From: a virus | Length of the DNA stretch: 29,976 nucleotides | Virus record (IMG/VR): IMGVR_UViG_3300005471_000042 | Span: 1 to 29,976 of that record | Reading direction: 5' to 3' (one strand) | Shown here: piece by piece, positions 1 to 5,658 of the stretch | How the letters are laid out: each line of letters begins with the position of its first letter | Position numbering within the stretch: the first letter of the stretch is position 1 | Made by a program: the position numbers and the translations under genes | The notes under the pieces: model-generated | Seen by the model: only the letters and a program-made list of their open reading frames with translations | Databases searched by the model: none | What the model was told of the DNA's origin: nothing

Positions 1-1386
1 TGGTATGTGTGGGACGGAAAACGTTGGGCGGCCGACGAGGGGGACGTGTATCGCTACGCCTGCCGGCTCTCGGACATCGTGCGCACCGAGTCCAAGGAGT
101 GGGCGGCGAAGGCCGCCCGGGCCGATGCAGACGGCGACGGTGCCAAGGCAAAAGAGCTCGGAGCGATCGCCAAGGCGCTCGGTGGTTGGGCGCTCAAGTG
201 CGAGATGAAAGGCGCCATCGAGGCCGCCGTGGGGCTCTTGCGCAAGATGCTCACGATCGAGGAGGGTGCTCTCGACCGCGACCCGTGGCTGCTCAATGTC
301 GAGAACGGGGTGGTGGACCTACGGACGGGGGTCTTGCATCGGCACGATCCCGCGCTGTACATCACCAAGCTCGTGCCGCTCGAGTATCGGGCGGATGCGC
401 GTGCGGACGAGTGGGCGCGAGCGCTCGCACAGATCACGCGCGAAGAAGAGGAGACGAGCGCGGACGGCGGTGTCGGGGGCGAGATCGCCTCGTTCCTGCA
501 ACGCTGGGCCGGGTATTGCCTGACAGGCTCCATGCGCGAGCAGGCGCTCGTGGTGCACTGGGGGCCGGGCTCGAACGGCAAGAGCGTGATTCTCGAGATG
601 CTGGCCGAGACGATGGGAGACTACGCCGGCACCGCGGCGCCGGGCCTCCTGCTGGCGTCACGTGGAGAGCGCCACCCCACCGAGATCGCGGATCTGATGG
701 GCCGGCGTATGGTGACGGCGCACGAGAGCGGCGAGGGGATGGTGCTGCGTGAAGACTTCATCAAGCAGGCCACGGGGGGCGATCGGCTGACGGCGCGCTT
801 CATGCGGGGCGACTTCTTCGAGTTCGAGCCGACGCACAAGCTGCAGCTCGTGACGAACCACAAACCCCAGGTGAAGGGGCAGGATCTCGGGATCTGGCGG
901 CGCATGCTCTTGCTTGAGTACGGGGCACTCTTCGGCACCGCGGCGCAAGTCGAGGCAGGGACGCACACACATGTGCGGGATGACGACCTATTGGCGCGAC
1001 TGCGGGGCGAGCTCGAAGGGGTCTTGGCGTGGCGCGTGCGCGGGGCCGTCGAGTGGTTCGCTCGGGGGCTGGCGCCGCCGGCCCGGGTGCTCGCGGCCAC
1101 GGCGGGTTACAGAAGCCAGCAGGACCGGGTGGGGCAATTTGTCGAGGAGTGCTGCGAGGTCGGGCGCGACTTCGAGGAGGCGCTAGCCGAGGGGATGGGA
1201 GGCGGCCTCTACCCGGCCTACGTCGATTGGTGCAAGGAGGGCGGCGTGATGCCGCTGTCTAAAGTGCGGTTCAAGGATGACGTGTTGCGGGTAGTGCCGC
1301 GGGCGGTCGTGACGCCTCGGAAGTCAGCAGCAACGAAGCGCAAGCAGGTACTGATGGTGCACGGCGTCAAACTGATGCCCGAGTAA
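1..1386 (+). CDS. Phage P4/D5-type primase-helicase (SF3), 5' truncated
   Basis: Replicative primase-helicase that would unwind, and possibly prime, phage DNA. The gene runs off the left edge; the frame is open from base 1 and the W..WDGKRW segment typical of the D5_N region is already present, so the real start lies upstream. The Walker A motif GPGSNGKS is encoded at 562-585. A Walker B-like segment (MVTAHESGEG) lies near 709-738 and the sensor/motif C segment LVTNHKP near 850. The QDLGIWRR stretch fits an arginine finger. The C-terminal part (YPAYVDWCKEGG, near 1210) looks like the winged-helix tail common in this family. Any N-terminal primase domain is outside the window. Family assignment is firm; polarity of translocation and primase activity are not visible. 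Confidence 0.9.
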   Translation, partial: WYVWDGKRWAADEGDVYRYACRLSDIVRTESKEWAAKAARADADGDGAKAKELGAIAKALGGWALKCEMKGAIEAAVGLLRKMLTIEEGALDRDPWLLNVENGVVDLRTGVLHRHDPALYITKLVPLEYRADARADEWARALAQITREEEETSADGGVGGEIASFLQRWAGYCLTGSMREQALVVHWGPGSNGKSVILEMLAETMGDYAGTAAPGLLLASRGERHPTEIADLMGRRMVTAHESGEGMVLREDFIKQATGGDRLTARFMRGDFFEFEPTHKLQLVTNHKPQVKGQDLGIWRRMLLLEYGALFGTAAQVEAGTHTHVRDDDLLARLRGELEGVLAWRVRGAVEWFARGLAPPARVLAATAGYRSQQDRVGQFVEECCEVGRDFEEALAEGMGGGLYPAYVDWCKEGGVMPLSKVRFKDDVLRVVPRAVVTPRKSAATKRKQVLMVHGVKLMPE

Positions 1387-1403
1387 ACCCGAAGAGGGTT
1401 TTT
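1385..1403 (+). terminator. Weak hairpin terminator candidate after primase-helicase
   Basis: AAACCC (1385-1390) can pair with GGGTTT (1396-1401) across the loop GAAGA, ending in a short run of T. The stem overlaps the stop codon. It is short and A/T-closed, so termination would be weak. Confidence 0.4.
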
Positions 1404-1433
1404 CCCAGTAACACATTTCACATTATGCCGATT

Positions 1434-1545
1434 GTCCACTCAGTCCACTAAGTGGACCCTTTTTACCCTTACCGTCCCTACGCGAGAGATACTACTGAGT
1501 AAGTGCTAATAGGAAAAAGGGGTGCAAGTAGTGGACTGAGTGGAC
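1434..1545. repeat. Nested inverted repeats with five GTCCACT heptamers (iteron or operator candidate)
   Basis: A perfect 16-bp inverted repeat places GTCCACTCAGTCCACT at 1434-1449 and its reverse complement at 1530-1545. Inside it CCCTTTTT (1457-1464) is mirrored by AAAAAGGG (1514-1521). The left arm also belongs to a local palindrome, GTCCACT-A-AGTGGAC (1443-1457). In total the heptamer occurs five times: 1434 and 1443 in one orientation, 1451, 1530 and 1539 in the other, with 9-bp phasing inside each arm. CACATTATG occurs as a direct repeat at 1419-1427 and 1551-1559. The cluster sits between convergent genes just after the primase-helicase gene. It could bind a replication initiator or repressor, or form a long hairpin. 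Confidence 0.6.
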
Positions 1546-1554
1546 TTTTCCACA
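1546..1554 (+). promoter_or_regulatory. DnaA-box-like site
   Basis: TTTTCCACA fits the relaxed DnaA-box pattern TTWTNCACA and directly abuts the right arm of the inverted-repeat cluster. A single 9-mer can occur by chance, so it supports an origin only together with the neighbouring repeats. Confidence 0.35.
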
Positions 1555-1571
1555 TTATGAGAATGCCGCTC

Positions 1572-1754
1572 TCAAAGCCACGCGAGAGCGACCGTGGCGA
1601 CGAGGAGCGCGATCGAGGCGATCCAGCAGAGCACATCGGCGAGCTGCGCGCGGCGGCGATGGCGGACGATGGCGGCGCCAACCTCGGCCCGGTCCCAGAC
1701 ACGCGAGTGCGTGCGGGCGGCGAGCATCTGGCGGTCAGGCGGGAGGGTTTGCAT
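1572..1754 (-). CDS. Small membrane protein, 60 aa
   Basis: The N-terminal half is basic and the C-terminal half is one hydrophobic segment (about residues 39-60, LADVLCWIASIALLVATVAL), consistent with a single transmembrane helix ending at the C terminus. GGAG lies 7 nt upstream of the ATG at 1754. It overlaps the preceding 49-aa gene by 20 nt and is the last gene of a leftward chain of very small genes. The hydrophobic stretch and the ribosome binding site support it as real. The function is unknown; nothing identifies it as a holin. Confidence 0.55.
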   Translation of the reverse strand: MQTLPPDRQMLAARTHSRVWDRAEVGAAIVRHRRRAQLADVLCWIASIALLVATVALAWL

Positions 1755-1884
1755 GGTCGAACTCCAGGGTGACGGGGCAGCCGCGCGAGCGCAGGCCGCA
1801 GAACATGCCCCAGGCGCGGGCGAAGCTGTAGGTCCAGGCCAGGAGTTCGCCCGTGCTCTCGGCGCAGAGGCGGTAGCGGGTCAT
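1735..1884 (-). CDS. Hypothetical small protein, 49 aa
   Basis: Begins MTRYRLCAESTGELLAWTYS. An excellent Shine-Dalgarno sequence (AAGGAGG) lies 5 nt before the ATG at 1884. The ATG overlaps the stop of the upstream 70-aa gene as ATGA, and the gene's 3' end contains the start of the 60-aa membrane gene. The protein is short, with several aromatic and two cysteine residues. No family is recognised. The tight coupling at both ends is the main evidence that it is translated. Confidence 0.55.
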   Translation of the reverse strand: MTRYRLCAESTGELLAWTYSFARAWGMFCGLRSRGCPVTLEFDHANPPA

Positions 1885-2093
1885 GCGGCCTCCTTGCGGT
1901 ACAGGGCGTATGCCGCAGGGGCGCTCGGGTTCGCGTAGCCGGGGGTGCTGACGCCGATCACGGCGTGGGTGTTGAGGTCGATCCAGATGCTGTGTTCACG
2001 CTCAGCGCGCGGATGCACGTTGCGCGGCCCGACAAAGGCGAAAAACTGGTCTTTGGTGACCGGAACCAGCTCCGGCGTGTGCTGCGCGTTCAT
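1881..2093 (-). CDS. Hypothetical protein, 70 aa
   Basis: Starts MNAQHTPELVPVTKDQFFAF and contains a compact mixed alpha/beta-like segment (IWIDLNTHAVIGVSTPGY). The ATG at 2093 is chosen over an in-frame GTG at 2102 because it forms an ATGA overlap with the stop of the 43-aa gene upstream, implying reinitiation. No strong Shine-Dalgarno sequence precedes it, which also fits coupling. It overlaps the next gene by ATGA as well. The family is not identified. Confidence 0.6.
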   Translation of the reverse strand: MNAQHTPELVPVTKDQFFAFVGPRNVHPRAEREHSIWIDLNTHAVIGVSTPGYANPSAPAAYALYRKEAA

Positions 2094-2221
2094 GCGAACC
2101 ACCGCAGCCAGAGACGACGGACGAGACCAGGGCGGCGATGACCGCGGCCGGGAAGGGCCCAGGATGACGTTTTGGGCGCGTTTTCGAGGGCGGTGTGGGC
2201 GTTGATGTCGGAGTGATGCAT
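2090..2221 (-). CDS. Hypothetical small protein, 43 aa
   Basis: Starts MHHSDINAHTALENAP and ends in an Arg/Trp-rich tail (RRLWLRWFA). GGAG lies 6 nt before the ATG at 2221, just downstream of a strong hairpin that follows the DUF932 gene. The stop overlaps the ATG of the 70-aa gene as ATGA. The basic, tryptophan-rich C terminus could be membrane- or nucleic-acid-active, but nothing shows a function. Coding status rests on the ribosome binding site and the overlap. Confidence 0.45.
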   Translation of the reverse strand: MHHSDINAHTALENAPKTSSWALPGRGHRRPGLVRRLWLRWFA

Positions 2222-2239
2222 ATCGGGCTCCAGAGAGGT

Positions 2240-2260
2240 GCCCCGGGCCCTGCCCGGGGC
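2240..2260. terminator. Strong GC hairpin between DUF932 gene and downstream small genes
   Basis: GCCCCGGGC (2240-2248) and GCCCGGGGC (2252-2260) form a perfect 9-bp stem with a 3-nt loop. It lies about 10 nt past the leftward DUF932 stop. No T-tract follows on the minus strand, so it may attenuate or protect the transcript rather than terminate it fully. Confidence 0.45.
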
Positions 2261-2270
2261 GGGTTGAGGG

Positions 2271-3260
2271 TCAGAGGGCGAAGGCGAGATCCAGCGCGCG
2301 GGTCTTGAGGTCGTCGCCGGAGCCGAACAGGGCGGAGTCGAGCCGGTGGTCGGCGGTCTTGCCTTGCTTGACGTGGTCGACGTAGGCGGTCACCGCGTTC
2401 ACGATGCCCCAGGCCGTGCCGCGCACCCCCGGAAGGCCTTGACCCAGCGCGGAGCCGGCGAACAAGGCGAGGATGTCGGACTCACCCTTGGGTGCGCGCT
2501 GGCCCTCTTCGATCACGGTCGGCTGCGGGATGCCGCCGACGATCTTGGTCGGACGCAACAGCTCGCGGACAAAGGCCTCGGCGGCCGCGGTCGTGATGCG
2601 CTTCTCGCTCAGTTGGCGCGCGTCCTCCATGAAGCGGGCGAAGTGTTCGGAGTTCTGCTCGAGGCGGGCCTTGATCGCCATGGCGTCGAAGACTTGACGA
2701 TGACTCACGCGGGCATCGGCCTTGGCGTAGCGGGCCATGCTCAACGTGTTGTTGCACACGACGCGCACGCTCGTCTCGCGGGCCTCGGTGGCGCTGCCGC
2801 CGTCGCAACTCGTGGACAGCAGCAGGTAGGAGCCGACCTCGTCCAGAGCGGTGACGCAGGCACTGGCGACCTTGGCGAGAGCCCAGAACTTGCGGCCACC
2901 GAAGAGGGTGCCGGCGGTCTCGAGCTGGTACCCGTTGCCCTCGATCAGGTCACGGAAGAACTCGAGGACGGTCTTGGGCTGGACGACCTTGTAGGACGGG
3001 CTGACGATGCCGAGCGGGGCCTTTGTGTCGCTGCGGAACAGCACGATCTGATCGGGGAATTCGCGCTGGTCGGTGCCTTGCGCGTCGCAGAAGTAGCGGG
3101 CCTTGGACTTCTGGATCCTCCAGTCCATGCCGGCGGCGACTTGCCAAGTCTCGATGTCGGCGCCGACAGCCAGCTTCTGGCCGAGGCCGTGCCAGGGCCG
3201 TTCGCCGACGTAGGCCATTTCGGCGGTGCTGTTGGCGCGGATGGTGAGTTCGTGGGCCAT
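2271..3260 (-). CDS. DUF932 phage/plasmid-like protein, 329 aa
   Basis: A DUF932 family protein (the phage/plasmid-like TIGR03299 type), common in phages and plasmids and of unknown biochemical function. Seen here: the N-terminal motif RPWHGLGQKL (residues 21-30), SPSYKVVQP (87-95), FWALAK (125-130), SYLLLSTSCDGG (144-155) and RVVCNNTL (166-173), in the order usual for the family. The length is typical. The start at 3260 is chosen because AAGGAA precedes it at good spacing and MAHEL begins the conserved region; an in-frame extension to 3332 would overlap the neighbouring gene without a better signal. It is the largest gene of the leftward operon, which suggests an early accessory role. No catalytic motif is recognised. 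Confidence 0.85.
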   Translation of the reverse strand: MAHELTIRANSTAEMAYVGERPWHGLGQKLAVGADIETWQVAAGMDWRIQKSKARYFCDAQGTDQREFPDQIVLFRSDTKAPLGIVSPSYKVVQPKTVLEFFRDLIEGNGYQLETAGTLFGGRKFWALAKVASACVTALDEVGSYLLLSTSCDGGSATEARETSVRVVCNNTLSMARYAKADARVSHRQVFDAMAIKARLEQNSEHFARFMEDARQLSEKRITTAAAEAFVRELLRPTKIVGGIPQPTVIEEGQRAPKGESDILALFAGSALGQGLPGVRGTAWGIVNAVTAYVDHVKQGKTADHRLDSALFGSGDDLKTRALDLAFAL

Positions 3261-3288
3261 GATGGTTTTCCTTTGGCGGGGTTGGGGT

Positions 3289-3510
3289 TCAGGCAGCAGC
3301 TTTGAGGTATTGCGAACCGATATGGACAACAACGTTCGGATCGGCGCGGTACGGCGTGATTACGAGCTTTCGACCGTTCGGCGTGTCGACCTCGCGGAGG
3401 GAGATAAGGCAACCGGCTTTGAGACCGGACGAGAAGACTTCAACGATGGTTTCGCCGTCCATTGCGTAGTGGCTGGCGGGCCCGCGTTTGATCGTGGGTT
3501 TGCGGGGCAT
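3289..3510 (-). CDS. Hypothetical protein, 73 aa
   Basis: Starts MPRKPTIKRGPASHYAMDGE and has a beta-rich central part (GCLISLREVDTPNGRKLVITPY), suggesting a small beta-barrel or adaptor fold. The leader GAAAGGCCCGCCAAATG is identical to that of the 80-aa gene just upstream, so the two genes may be expressed in the same way. It lies between the 80-aa gene and the DUF932 gene in the leftward operon. No family is recognised. Confidence 0.65.
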   Translation of the reverse strand: MPRKPTIKRGPASHYAMDGETIVEVFSSGLKAGCLISLREVDTPNGRKLVITPYRADPNVVVHIGSQYLKAAA

Positions 3511-3524
3511 TTGGCGGGCCTTTC
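3508..3524 (-). repeat. Duplicated 17-bp translation-start leader, copy 1
   Basis: On the minus strand GAAAGGCCCGCCAAATG spans the ribosome-binding region and start codon of the 73-aa gene. The identical sequence occurs at 3763-3779 before the 80-aa gene. The AAGG core is 9 nt from the ATG. Confidence 0.7.
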
Positions 3525-3765
3525 AGGTTTGCTCGGCGACGATGCCGAAGGGGAGGTTCAAGCGCTGCGCGATGAGGTCACCCATCTGGCCGATCCAGAC
3601 GTAGGCCACGCCGTTGGTGATCTTGACGCCGTCAGCGCGAACCATGCGCGGCGAGCATTCCCGGACGCCTTCGGCAGTCACGTGGTGCATGACGTAGGCG
3701 TACAGGTGACCGTCGATCTCGCGGCGCAGTGCAGCCGCGGGGGTGGAAGCGAAATAGTCGATCAT
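3523..3765 (-). CDS. Hypothetical protein, 80 aa
   Basis: First gene of the leftward set. Starts MIDYFASTPAAALRREIDGH and contains VAYVWIGQMGDLIAQRLNLP, so a small mixed alpha/beta domain is likely. The ATG at 3765 carries the same 17-bp leader as the next gene. The upstream intergenic region (3780-3922) has palindromes that probably control it. No family is recognised. Confidence 0.65.
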   Translation of the reverse strand: MIDYFASTPAAALRREIDGHLYAYVMHHVTAEGVRECSPRMVRADGVKITNGVAYVWIGQMGDLIAQRLNLPFGIVAEQT

Positions 3766-3779
3766 TTGGCGGGCCTTTC
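3763..3779 (-). repeat. Duplicated 17-bp translation-start leader, copy 2
   Basis: Identical on the minus strand to the leader at 3508-3524, again ending on the ATG of a small gene. Confidence 0.7.
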
Positions 3780-3922
3780 GTGTTGCGAGGTAGCATTTGC
3801 TATCTCTGAGACGGATCTTAGGCTAAGACTCAGATGGAGCGCAAGAACTTTCGATAGATAGAAAGGAAATGAGAAATAACGTTCTTAGGCTTTTTGGGCA
3901 CTTTTTGCTATCCTGACGCCCC
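3780..3922. promoter_or_regulatory. Divergent intergenic control region with operator-like palindromes
   Basis: Clearly lower GC than its flanks, and lies between the leftward accessory operon and the rightward virion operon. TCTTAG-G-CTAAGA (3816-3828) is a perfect 6+6 palindrome, with outer CTGAG (3806-3810) and CTCAG (3829-3833). TCTTAGGCT recurs at 3883-3891. TTTGCTATC occurs at 3796-3804 and 3904-3912. An extended -10-like TGCTATCCT ends 8 nt before the ATG at 3923 but lacks a convincing -35. On the minus strand TTGCGC and TAAGAT are spaced 18 nt apart, a weak match. The repeats suggest a repressor or activator site; exact promoters cannot be assigned. Confidence 0.5.
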
Positions 3923-4246
3923 ATGACGCGACTTTGGAGAGCTCAAGCGCACGACTCAGACCCGACGATCGGGGGCGTGATCGTGCAATGGCCCAGCGGA
4001 CACACGAGTGCAGCCTCGTGGCGCAGTGGTGCGCCCATTGCGGACACGTTGAGCGCAGCAAAGGAGTACGCGACTGCGCTCGTACAGCAGGCCATCGACC
4101 AGAAGCGCATCGACGACGTGGAGAGGACGAACATTCCCTCTCTCGTAGCGGCGATCCAGAAGCACATCGCCGATTGGAACGAGACGTTGAAAGCGGCCGT
4201 CTACGCAAGAGGACCGCAGCCCGGTGATGCCACGCCTATCCAATGA
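3923..4246 (+). CDS. Hypothetical protein preceding terS, 107 aa
   Basis: First rightward gene of the virion operon. The N-terminal part is beta-rich with GGVIVQWPSGHTS. The C-terminal half is helical (about residues 38-95, with SAAKEYATALVQQAIDQKR). No Shine-Dalgarno sequence is obvious, and a -10-like element lies just upstream, so a very short leader is possible. Its 3' end overlaps the terS start by 20 nt, suggesting coupled translation. A role in packaging or its control is possible from position only. Confidence 0.65.
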   Translation: MTRLWRAQAHDSDPTIGGVIVQWPSGHTSAASWRSGAPIADTLSAAKEYATALVQQAIDQKRIDDVERTNIPSLVAAIQKHIADWNETLKAAVYARGPQPGDATPIQ

Positions 4247-4862
4247 TCGCCATGAGCTGCTCTGCCGACGCTACGCGGAACACGGGAACAAAGCGCTTGC
4301 GTGTGAGCAGGTTGGATACCACCCGGCGAACTCCAACGTCCTGTTCGGGAAACCGCACATAGCGGCGAGGGTCGAAGAGTTGACCTCCGCTCTGCTCAAA
4401 GCCTCCGACATCACGGCGAAGCGCGTGATGCTCGAGCTCGGCCGCGTGGCGTTCTCCGACGTGCGCAAGCTGTACCGGCCTGACGGTGCGATGGTGCCGA
4501 TCCACGAGCTGGACGACGACACCGCGGCCGCGATCGCAGGCCTCGAGTTCGAGGAGCGCATGGAGAAGGAGACGCGCGAGGAGGTCGATCTCGTGACCGG
4601 CGAAGTGACCCAGGTCAAGGACTGGAAACCGGTGCGCACGGTCAAGGTCAAGCGGTTCGGCAAGGACGCTGCACTGACGACGCTCGCGAAACACTTCAAG
4701 ATCATCGGCGACGAGGCCGACGGCGTGAACGCACTCGCGAACGCGCTGGCCGGCCGACTGCAGGGCGCACGGTCACGCGTGCCGCTGGTCGACGAGGTGC
4801 CGGCGGACGAGCAGCACCAGCGCGTAGGGGTAAACCCGCATGAAGCGAATAGAGGCCCGTAG
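4227..4862 (+). CDS. terS: Terminase small subunit, 211 aa
   Basis: DNA-recognition subunit of the packaging motor, Terminase_2-like. Residues about 9-52 match the family's N-terminal helix-turn-helix region (RRYAEHGNKALACEQVGYHP, then an HIAARVEEL helix). This is followed by SDITAKRVMLELGRVAFSDVRKL, a common block in these proteins, a charged beta-hairpin-like stretch (EVDLVTGEVTQVKDWKPVRTV), and FGKDAALTTLAKHFKIIGD. ATG 4227 is used; a GTG at 4224 is the immediate alternative. The last 23 nt overlap a small gene that starts at 4840. Four small genes separate it from terL. Confidence 0.85.
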   Translation: MPRLSNDRHELLCRRYAEHGNKALACEQVGYHPANSNVLFGKPHIAARVEELTSALLKASDITAKRVMLELGRVAFSDVRKLYRPDGAMVPIHELDDDTAAAIAGLEFEERMEKETREEVDLVTGEVTQVKDWKPVRTVKVKRFGKDAALTTLAKHFKIIGDEADGVNALANALAGRLQGARSRVPLVDEVPADEQHQRVGVNPHEANRGP

Positions 4863-4974
4863 AGGCGCGATCAGGGTCTGGGGCTATCCGACTACCTCCG
4901 AGCCCTCAAACGCGCCACGGCGGCCCCATTCCTGCGAAACTGACGCCATTCCTCAACCGGAGATCACCCGATGA
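4840..4974 (+). CDS. Hypothetical small protein overlapping terS end, 44 aa
   Basis: Starts MKRIEARRGAIRVWGYPTTS; AGGGG lies 9 nt upstream of the ATG. It overlaps the 3' end of terS in a different frame, and its TGA overlaps the next ATG (4971) as ATGA. The protein is basic and proline-rich with no recognisable domain. Its reality rests on the ribosome binding site and the exact stop-start overlap. Confidence 0.45.
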   Translation: MKRIEARRGAIRVWGYPTTSEPSNAPRRPHSCETDAIPQPEITR

Positions 4975-5282
4975 AAGCCGATCCGACCACAACCCGACCC
5001 CTCAGCTTCTCGGACGACGCCAACGCGCAGCGCTACCGCAACCAAGCGACGGGCATCGGGCAAGCCCGCAGCGCCGCGGAGATGACTGGCGCCTGCAGGT
5101 CTCAGTGCGTGATCGACGCGGCGCCGCCCGCGCAGCTCAAGCTCGCTGACCGCAGCTATCCCTCGCCCGGGCCGAAGATGGTTGACGGCGTGCTCTGCGA
5201 TGCCATCACGGGACTGCCGTGGAAGCCGGCCCTCGGCGGGCCGAATCCGATGACGGCGCAGCAGGGCGTGTACCGGCGATGA
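4971..5282 (+). CDS. Hypothetical protein between terS and terL, 103 aa
   Basis: Starts MKADPTTTRPLSFSDDANAQ; GGAG is 9 nt upstream. Largely polar, with few predicted secondary-structure elements. The C-terminal part (about residues 68-103) contains PKMVDGVLCDAITGLPWKPA. Its stop overlaps the next start as ATGA. No family is recognised. Position suggests expression with the terminase, not a proven packaging role. Confidence 0.6.
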   Translation: MKADPTTTRPLSFSDDANAQRYRNQATGIGQARSAAEMTGACRSQCVIDAAPPAQLKLADRSYPSPGPKMVDGVLCDAITGLPWKPALGGPNPMTAQQGVYRR

Positions 5283-5437
5283 ACCGAGGCAAGGCGAAGC
5301 GCGAGCGCAAGCTTGCCGCGTGGCTCGAGCGCAAGCTCGACTGGCGCAGCGCCGAGCAGCGGCGCATCCGCACACGGCCGATCGTGCTGCATCCCGAACA
5401 GGTCGTGGATTTGCTCGGCCGGGCGTACCCGCGATGA
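5279..5437 (+). CDS. Hypothetical basic protein, 52 aa
   Basis: Starts MNRGKAKRERKLAAWLERKL and is strongly basic and helical in its first 33 residues. The rest has a short PIVLHPEQVVDLLGRAYP segment. Both ends are ATGA overlaps with the neighbouring genes. The basic helix could bind nucleic acid or act as a coiled coil; no family is recognised. Confidence 0.55.
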   Translation: MNRGKAKRERKLAAWLERKLDWRSAEQRRIRTRPIVLHPEQVVDLLGRAYPR

Positions 5438-5658
5438 GTCGCTCGCTCTGGCTCGGCCGAGTCGCAATCAGCGCGGGCGTGCAGTCCCGCGGCTGGAACG
5501 GGGCAAACCCGACATGGCTCGGCTTCGCCTACGGCGCATGGCTCCCCCGAATTCGACGTAGCGGGTTCTCCGGGATGTTCGCCTACTGGCTGTGCTTCCA
5601 CGCCTCGGTTGACGTGTGGCCCCGCTCCTGCGGTATCCGCGGCATCGGGCTGCGCTGA
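5434..5658 (+). CDS. Hypothetical Trp/Arg-rich protein, 74 aa
   Basis: Starts MSRSLWLGRVAISAGVQSRG and is rich in Trp, Gly and Arg, with an aromatic stretch (GMFAYWLCFHASVDVW, about residues 48-63). The ATG at 5434 is chosen for its ATGA overlap with the upstream gene rather than an earlier in-frame ATG. Its stop is directly followed by the terL start (TGAATG). The aromatic segment is not long enough to call a membrane helix with confidence. Function is unknown. Confidence 0.5.
   Translation: MSRSLWLGRVAISAGVQSRGWNGANPTWLGFAYGAWLPRIRRSGFSGMFAYWLCFHASVDVWPRSCGIRGIGLR

Noticed and set aside
2346-3305. Plus-strand open frame of 319 codons opposite the DUF932 gene
   Set aside because: The minus-strand protein has clear DUF932 motifs and a ribosome binding site; the plus frame is Gly/Leu/Val/Asp-rich shadow.
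4863-4943. In-frame extension of terS past its TAG stop, 26 sense codons to a TGA, as possible amber read-through
   Set aside because: A separate small gene with its own ribosome binding site and an ATGA link occupies this stretch in another frame, and no other gene here shows in-frame TAG recoding.
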